64,000 nt of DNA from assembly GCA_033297205.1 (NCBI GenBank), contig MU859062.1:372001-436000 (forward strand), in the 5' to 3' direction. Positions 57,401-64,000 of this stretch are shown here, piece by piece; the stretch's first letter is position 1, and each line of letters begins with the position of its first letter. The notes beneath the pieces are model-generated. The model did not search any database. It was given only the letters and a program-made list of their open reading frames with translations, and was not told the DNA's origin. This stretch comes from Pseudoneurospora amorphoporcata (lineage: Eukaryota; Ascomycota; Sordariomycetes; Sordariales; Sordariaceae). Position numbers and translations under genes: made by a program.

Positions 57401-58602
57401 TCATCTTCATGGCTAACAGTAAGGTTCTTGGGAGCAACGGCCCTCGAAGAAATCGGGTTGATGCTCGTGTCGAAGTAGAAAGCGGGAAGATTGTAGTCTT
57501 CTGTTCGCGTATAGACCACTTGAGGGTATGAGTGAACTGACAAGTGAACGCTTCTAGGAAGTGCATTGTAGAGATGGGGGTAAGCCACACGGCACTCTGT
57601 CCGGATAGGGTTTCTGAAAATGATGCGATCCATAGCATTGAACTCGCCAAAATCCTCATCGTTGGGGTCAATGTCCTTGTACAGTGGCTCAAAACGAGGC
57701 CCGCCCGGTAACGCCACATTCAAGGCCTTTGCTGTGAGGAAACTCTTGAGCTCAAAGAGGTAGTAGTAGTTCTTGTCGACAACCTCAGACACCAACGGCC
57801 TGCTTAGACGGTACAAACTCGCCATTTGCGGCAGGGTAAGGTTCCACTTCTTGTAGCTGGGCCCGTTGACGTGGGACGTATCGAGAAGCGGCTGGTGGTC
57901 ATAGAACCACTCGTAGATTGCTGCTTCTTCGTCCTCGTCCAACTCCATCTGAATAGGTTCAAGCGGCTCGACATCCTCGATGTTCTCGGACCAGGACAGG
58001 GGCGGCTCTTCGTCGTCGAAAGGCGGGAATCGCATGCGCTTGAATAGTCGGCGGTCGCTCTTTTCCTTGCGCATAACCGTCCACATACTAGCCCATTGTG
58101 CAAAGAAGACGGGCTCAATGACTCTCGGGGTCTCGTTCACGAGGGTAAGACAACCGTTGACGTGATAGAGAACCTTGACCTCTCTGGCAGCCTCCCAAGG
58201 CATGGGCATGTTCTCGAGCAGCTTCAGCACAGCATGGGGCATGAACTTGAGCGCACCGAGATAGCTGCGCTTGTCGCTGGTGTACTTCTTCTGCGAGACA
58301 TCTCCAATATCCTTGACAATCTTTCGCAAGTGCTCTGGTGGCATGTCGGCCTTTTCCGTCTCGACGAACCCGCCCTTCCTCTTCTCGCCGAAGCGATTCC
58401 TCTGCATGCGAAGCCATTCCTTCTTCTTCTGGGCGAATTTGGCGACATGAGGATCGGTTGGTGGAAAGAACCCAGGCGGCGGCGGTGCTGGAATAGCAGG
58501 AGGAGGTGGGAGAGAGGACGGAGGCGGTGGCGGAGGAGGAGCTGATGGCGGAGGAGGAGCGCCCCAGCCGGGGGGAGGAGGAGGTGGTGGCGGATAGGAC
58601 AT
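51404..58602 (-). CDS. prp8: Pre-mRNA-splicing factor Prp8 (U5 snRNP core)
   Basis: Two exons on the minus strand, 58602-53916 and 53841-51404, giving 2374 aa; the 73-nt intron (donor GTAAGT, acceptor TGCAG) restores SGLNQIPNRRFTLWW. Order: proline-rich head (1-50), PRO8NT (KFAQKKKEWLRMQRNRFGEK), PROCN, the reverse-transcriptase-like large domain (with EMW-type GVTHYRAGMSHDEETLIPN), linker, endonuclease-like and RNase H-like domains, and the C-terminal JAB1/MPN domain (PLGIIHTQSGNELPYMSAMD) whose metal site is degenerate as in all Prp8. Prp8 sits at the spliceosome's catalytic centre, touching both splice sites, the branch point and U5/U6 RNA, and controls Brr2 through the JAB1 domain. Length is normal (2335-2415). 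No intein is present, including at FLNSQNYSELFSNQTQ, the region where many fungi carry one. Divergent from eIF3c. Confidence 0.98.
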
Positions 58603-59978
58603 ATTTCGATCTTTTTGCTCTATGATGCTTTGTTGTCGTTAATTCCGCTGTTTTCGTCGTAGCAGTTGTCGTCGTTAGAGGCGTATACTATGTGGTAGGC
58701 GTTTTGGTGACGAGATACGTGGATGGATAAGGTATCGTGGATGTCGCCTGTCCGCGCGATGGCGGTTTGCAGTGCGCGTGCGTCGTCCCAAGGCCTGTCT
58801 TGCTGAAGAAGAAAAAAGACCCGTAAATATTAAATTCCCATTGATGTTGGATGAAAGACGGGCGTCGGTCGAACTCGCACCGAATCGCAGCGATGGTCAA
58901 TCAAGCTGGGAATGGAGATGTGGATGTTGTGGTTGTGATGTTTGTGGTTTGGTGAGTGGTGACGCCAGGATGCTGGCGTTGACGTTGGCAGGTTCGCCTC
59001 GTTACGAAAAAACTTGAACAGCCTCGCGACGGCGGCGTGGGCGGTTGATAAAGTTCCAGAGGCCGGGGCGGGAGGTCCAGGTCCTTGACGCGCCAAAACG
59101 GTGAACCTGGCAGCGGGACTCTTCGCTGTGCAGTGCAGGTGCTTGTTGGCAGCTGCAGCCTAGCACCCGCTGTTAACAGGAAACCTAAAAGGCCTGGGGT
59201 TGGCTGCAGTGTGAGTGGGCAGGCTGGGCTGTCACTTCCACATTTCGTGGCGAAACGTCTCCTGTTACGCGCTGTAACTTTCAATACGCGACCCCGTTAC
59301 GTAGAATGTCTGGCTTGGCAGTTTCCCTAGCACGTCAAACATGCAAGTAAACGAGTAAAGCAATACATATCAGATCAGGTAGTTGAGACTTTAAGGTGGG
59401 GCATTAGCTACTGTAGCTAGCTGTTTGCGCCCAAGTACCAAGACGACAGGTGTTGAATCTTCATCGTGAGGCTGGACAAAGCAATGCTTGATATTGTTCC
59501 CTCACTCCGCTCTTCAAAAGTGTACAAGAACCCGCTCCTCTGGTTCACTTGACAGCTCCCTCATGCGAACGTCTGCAAGGTTCAGACCTTATCGGATCAT
59601 CAGAGTTAAGTGGAAGCAGGTACAAGTCAACTTAAAAAGTTCAGCCTCCTCCCCCCCGGAGCAGGTCTTCTTTCCCCTACACCCCTTGCTCGGATTGAGT
59701 CATACCCAATCATTACAGCGCTCGAGGCCCAAACAGCTCCGCTCGACTCGCTAAGCCCCAAATCGCCCCCACCAAAACGGCCTTTCAGTGAAAATTAATT
59801 CTTTGACCCCTCTGTCCGCCTCGCCCCAGCCGGGTTTTTGCTTTGCCAACCATCCGGACCATCACCACTTCCGTCCACCACGCCCAAGTACCCATACCGG
59901 CAACCCGGACTTCTGCCTCGCGCCCATACCCCCGGAATCCGCATATTTATCCCGAGTCCATCGAAAGAGACCGCAACC
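58603..59978. promoter_or_regulatory. Divergent promoter region prp8 / eIF3c
   Basis: 1.38 kb between two start codons that point away from each other. The last 400 nt before the eIF3c start contain no ATG that I can find and are C-rich, consistent with its leader. No other gene is seen. Confidence 0.6.
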
Positions 59979-62751
59979 ATGTCTCGTTTTTTCCGCGGCG
60001 GTGACGACAGCTCCACCGACAGCAGCTCCGAGGAGGAGGAGGTCTACTCTTCCGAGGAGGAGGAGAAGGTCAAGGCCGAGGACGAGTCTTCGTCTGAGGA
60101 GGAGTCTGACGAGGAGGAGGAGGAGGAGAGCGACGAGGAGTCCGGCAGCGACGAGGAGGAAGGCCCCAAGAAGAAGGGTGCCAACCGTTTCTTGCAGAGC
60201 GACGACGAGTCCGAGGAGGAAGAGGAGGAGGAGCAGAGCGAGGATGAGGCCACCACCAAGGTCAAGAGCGCCAAGGACAAGCGCTTCGACGAACTCGAGT
60301 CCACCATCAGCCAGATCCAGAACGGCCAGAAGATTAACGACTGGAGTCTTATCGCCAGTGGTTCGTATATCCTGTCAACATATTGTACACGCCCTCGATA
60401 TGTCCTGCACTGATGCTTACTTTCCTCCCCCCCTCCCCTTTTAGAATTCGACAAGCTCAACCGCCAGGTTGTCAAGCTCCAAGATGGCAGCAAGGCGCCC
60501 AAGCCCTACATCAAGGCCATCGCCGATCTTGAGGACTTCATGAACGAGACTCTCGCCAAGCAAAAGGTCACCCCCAAGAAGATGAACGCGACAAATGCCC
60601 GTGGCCTCAACGCCGTCAAGCAGCGCATCCGCAAGAACAACAAGGACTACCAGACCCAGATCGATGCCTACAGGAAGGATTCCGACGCTTTCATGGAGTC
60701 GGACGATGAGATTCCCGCGCCCAAGACTGTTTCCAAGGCCCTCAGGTTCGCCGAGGCTCCCGTCGTCAGCGCCGAGCAGCAGGAGGAGGACGATAAGGGC
60801 TTCTCCACGGTCGATTCGCGCGGCAAGGTCGTTCAGTACACCCCGGAGAGCATCCTCAAGCACCTCCGCACCATCATCGAGTCTCGCGGCAAGAAGAACA
60901 CCGACCGCCTCGAGCAGATCAAGGTTATGGAGACCCTCAACAAGGTCGTCCCCATCACCCCTTACCAGAGGATCCGTGTTCTCCAGACCCTTATTTCCGC
61001 CCGCTTCGATCTCGGTGCCGGTGGCGCTGCTCAGATGCCGTTGGACCAGTGGAAGGCCGCTGAGCGTGACCTTGCCACTCTCTTGGAGATCCTTGAGAAG
61101 GAGAAGGACCACGTCGTTGTTGAGGGCGCTGAGGAGTGGGATGATGATGACAAGCTCCCCACCATCCCCGAGGGCGAGAAGTACCTCAAGGTTCCCGGCA
61201 GTGTTGTCTCTCTCATTGAGCGTCTCGATGACGAGCTCACCCGCTCGCTCCAGGCCATCGACCCCCACACCTCCGAGTACATCGACAGGTTGACCGACGA
61301 GGGCTCCCTCTACAACACCATCTTCCGTGGTCTTCTCTACTACGAGCACCTCCGCAAGGATGCTTCCCTCGAGGTCCCCCAGGAGAGCTTGAACCGCATC
61401 ATCCAGAGGCGTCTGGACCATGTTTACTACAAGGTGTGTACAGAGCCCATGTTGAAATTCTCAGCCGCCCTTGCTAACCATCTTCTTTCAGCCCGCCCAA
61501 GTCGTCAAGATCCTCGAGGAGAACGCGTGGAAGCAGGTCTCTGCTGAGGCCGATTCCGAGATTACCCCCCGCAGTCAGTCCGGCGATGCTGGCAAGCTCA
61601 TCAACATCCTTTCCAACTATCTGTTCGAGAACAGCGAGGGCATCATCCGCGCTCGTGCCATGCTTTGCCAGATCTACTTCTTGGCTCTGCACGATGAGTA
61701 CTACAAGTCTCGCGACCTGATGCTCACCTCCCATCTTCAGGAGACTATCGCCAACTTCGACATCGCCACCCAGATCCTCTACAACCGCACCCTCGTCCAG
61801 GTCGGCCTTTGCGCTTTCCGCAAGGGTCTCGTCTATGATGCCCAGAACACCCTCCAGGAGATCTGCGGCAGCGGCCGTCAAAAGGAGCTTCTTGCTCAGG
61901 GTGTCATGATCCAGCGTTACAGCCAGGTCACCCCTGAGCAGGAGCGCCTCGAGAAGCAGCGCCAGCTTCCCTTCCACATGCACATCAACCTCGAGCTCCT
62001 CGAGTGCGTCTACCTCACCTGCAGCATGCTCCTCGAGATTCCTCTGCTCGCCCAGACCGGTTCTTCGCCCGATGTCAAGAAGAGAATCATCAGCAAGACC
62101 TACCGCCGTATGCTCGAGTACCACGAGCGCCAGATCTTCACCGGTCCCCCAGAGAACACCAGGGATCACGTCATGCAGGCCTCCAAGGCTCTTGCTGCTG
62201 GTGAGTGGAAGAAGGCTACTGACTTTATCCACAGCATCAAGATCTGGGACTTGATGCCGAACACCGAGGATATCAAGACCATGCTCGCCAAGCAGATCCA
62301 GGAGGAGGGTCTCCGTACCTACCTCTTCACCTATGCTCCTTTCTACGACACCCTCGCCATTGCGACCCTCAGCTCCATGTTCGAGCTCGACTCTCGCAAG
62401 GTCTCTGCTGTCGTCAGCAAGATGATCAGCCACGAGGAGCTCGCAGCTGCTCTTGACCAGGTCACCGAGACCGTCATCTTCCGCAAGGGTGTTGAGCTCA
62501 GCCGTCTCCAGAGCTTGGCCCTCACTCTCTCCGACAAGGCCAGCTCCCTCATCGAGACCAACGAGCGCACGCTCGAGCAGAAGACACAGGGCTCTGCCAA
62601 CGCCTTCTCCAGGAAGGACAACCGTGGCGGCGGCCAGCGTGGTGGCAGAGGTGGCGCCAGAGGTGGCGCGAGGACGGGCGGCAACCCTCAACGGCAGGCC
62701 GGTGGTACACAGTTCACCGGTGGTGCTCTGGGTAATGCAGTCCGTGGTTAA
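59979..62751 (+). CDS. nip1: Eukaryotic translation initiation factor 3 subunit C (Nip1)
   Basis: Three exons, 59979-60360, 60445-61433 and 61492-62751, giving 876 aa; introns of 84 and 58 nt, and the first join reads SLIASEFDKLNRQVVKLQD. The head MSRFFRGGDDSSTDS is the family start, followed by about 90 residues dominated by Glu/Asp/Ser (CK2-type sites); the central region with LEQIKVMETLNKVVPITPYQ and the C-terminal PCI domain (about 600-790; HSIKIWDLMPNTEDIKTML and onward) are typical. The tail is RGG-rich (GGGQRGGRGGARGG). eIF3c binds eIF1 and eIF5 through its N-terminus and helps load the 43S complex and choose the start codon in the cytoplasm. Codon use is strongly biased towards C-ending codons, typical of highly expressed genes. 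The ATG at 59979 has a good ACCATG context. Confidence 0.97.
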
Positions 62752-64000
62752 AGCTCTGTGGAATAGGGAAATAGGTGGTTTTCGTTTTGCTATTGCATTG
62801 GGCTTTGGTGTGTGACTAAAAAGCAATTCCCCAGGTCTTTTAATGGTGCTATCTCCCATGAATGCGTTGCCCCATGGTTAGACCCAGCGAAAGTTTAGTC
62901 TAGAATCATAGGTTCTCTCGGTTTAATTTGTTTTTGGTTCGGGCATGGCTTCACTCAAAAATTGCGCGTTTGGTCTTCTCTTCATGATGTGTCAGTTTAT
63001 CAAATGAAATTGTCTGGGCATGAGCAAGTGTATAGTGTACATCAGGTCACCATGAGTAATTTCACAGCCGATTTGAAACGAGTAATCTTTAACAGACAGA
63101 TCATTTATCTTTCAGCTGAATGAAACATGGTTTCAGGGCTACAGATCTGCATAGTAGCTGCTTGAAAATGTGTAGGGTGAGCCCGTTAGGAGACCATCAT
63201 CATTCTGGGTGAGCCACAGAGAATCAGCGATTACATCCAGCCGACTTATGATGAGGCGTCATGATCTGCATTGGGCATTATATCATTGCTATAAACTCAA
63301 GTTTCGGGAGAATGATCAGGTTAAAAGGGCTTCAGTAACAAACCCAGAGGTCATCGACTGGTCTACAAAGTAAGACGCCGTATGAGAGGTATACATGCCA
63401 ACCTAACTAAGAGAAAAGGCTTGGTTTAGCCAGCTGAAAAAATATGAAGACATGCGAAATAGAACAGTATCACAGAATATGGTTGGCAAGATAGGCCGGT
63501 CCCGATTGTAATTCGAGTGACGACCGACCCGTGTCGAGACCGATACGGCAAAAAATGGTCAGGACCACGAGGAATCCCTCGGTTTGTTACGAACGTGTCC
63601 GCTTTCCACATCATCACCTACCGCAGATCAATGATGGGATAACCTGAAACCACGGAAATTCCTCAATCTAACCTCATATCCCTACTACAATCGACCGATA
63701 CTGTCAAGCATTGGTACAATGTAGGCAGGAAGAGTCGGTATCCATGGGTAAAACTGAATGAGTGTCGATTTAGATGAGTACTCGTCAAAACCAGTTGGAT
63801 ATTGAACAGGAGGACGAGAAGCAACATGTCTTCAGGTTGGTGTACGACCTGGGAGCGAGAAGCACTCACCAATACTTGTTGCCAACTAGGCAAGTACCTA
63901 GCATGTACCAATGTTCCCAGCTAGTCGAATGCCCATTGACGTGTTCCATATCACAAGACAACGTCTACAAGCTGCTTTGAGTAGACAGCGGTGAAGCCAT
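62752..64000. other. 3' region of eIF3c and right edge
   Basis: 1.25 kb with no recognised gene; AT-rich, with short unsupported open frames only. A neighbouring gene may begin outside the window. Confidence 0.55.

Noticed and set aside
56224..57531. 435-codon open frame on the + strand inside prp8
   Set aside because: It lies antisense to a highly conserved domain of prp8; the biased codon use of the real gene keeps the opposite frame open. No domain, no own promoter or intron.
61474..62859. 461-codon minus-strand frame antisense to eIF3c, and a 326-codon one at 60441-61421
   Set aside because: Leu/Val/Glu/Gly-rich composition is the mirror of the C-ending codons of eIF3c; both are shadows.

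Overview
This window looks like a nuclear chromosome segment of a filamentous ascomycete, most likely from the Sordariales (Neurospora/Sordaria type). The reasons are a full set of recognisable ascomycete genes, mostly short introns of about 50-100 nt with GTRNGT donors and CTRAC-like branch points, large gene-free intergenic stretches, and microsatellites of the GGTA/TAGG type. The taxon is an inference from protein and intron style, not a database result. A 10-N gap sits between long homopolymer runs, and one gene has two single-base frame shifts in G runs. Both fit a draft assembly with homopolymer errors.

Layout: 1-5.2 kb holds no recognised gene and ends in the promoter and long ATG-free leader of con7 (5236-6507, +), a C2H2 regulator of conidiation type. 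After a 5.6 kb gene-free stretch come aar2 (12136-13500, +; U5 snRNP assembly), snf8/vps22 (14265-15185, +; ESCRT-II) and a Mpv17/PMP22-family membrane protein (16318-17458, -). An unrecognised cysteine-containing protein (19848-21759, +) and a HET-domain protein with a transmembrane segment (22415-25183, +) form the most accessory-looking part. Then come the DEAD-box helicase dbp2 (26770-29234, -), a hemerythrin-like protein (30706-31475, -), the CSB/ERCC6-type ATPase rad26 (31938-35480, -) and a ketopantoate-reductase-family protein (36337-37665, +). A 7.4 kb stretch without a recognised gene (37.7-45.1 kb) contains a tRNA-like relic, a microsatellite and the assembly gap. A Myb/SANT protein (45117 to about 46385, -) follows, then another 5 kb gene-free stretch. 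The right end carries the divergent housekeeping pair prp8 (51404-58602, -) and eIF3c/nip1 (59979-62751, +).

The genes do not form a pathway cluster. Several serve RNA metabolism (aar2 and prp8 both act on the U5 snRNP; dbp2; eIF3c), which may be coincidence. I found no CRISPR array, intact transposon, rRNA gene or convincing intact tRNA. No completely new system stands out. The observations most worth checking are the long late intron of dbp2 that splits the helicase motifs, a four-fold GATAAG array, a G-quadruplex-prone exon end in snf8, the two frame shifts in the Myb gene, the HET protein with a hydrophobic hairpin, and the artefactual repeats around the gap.
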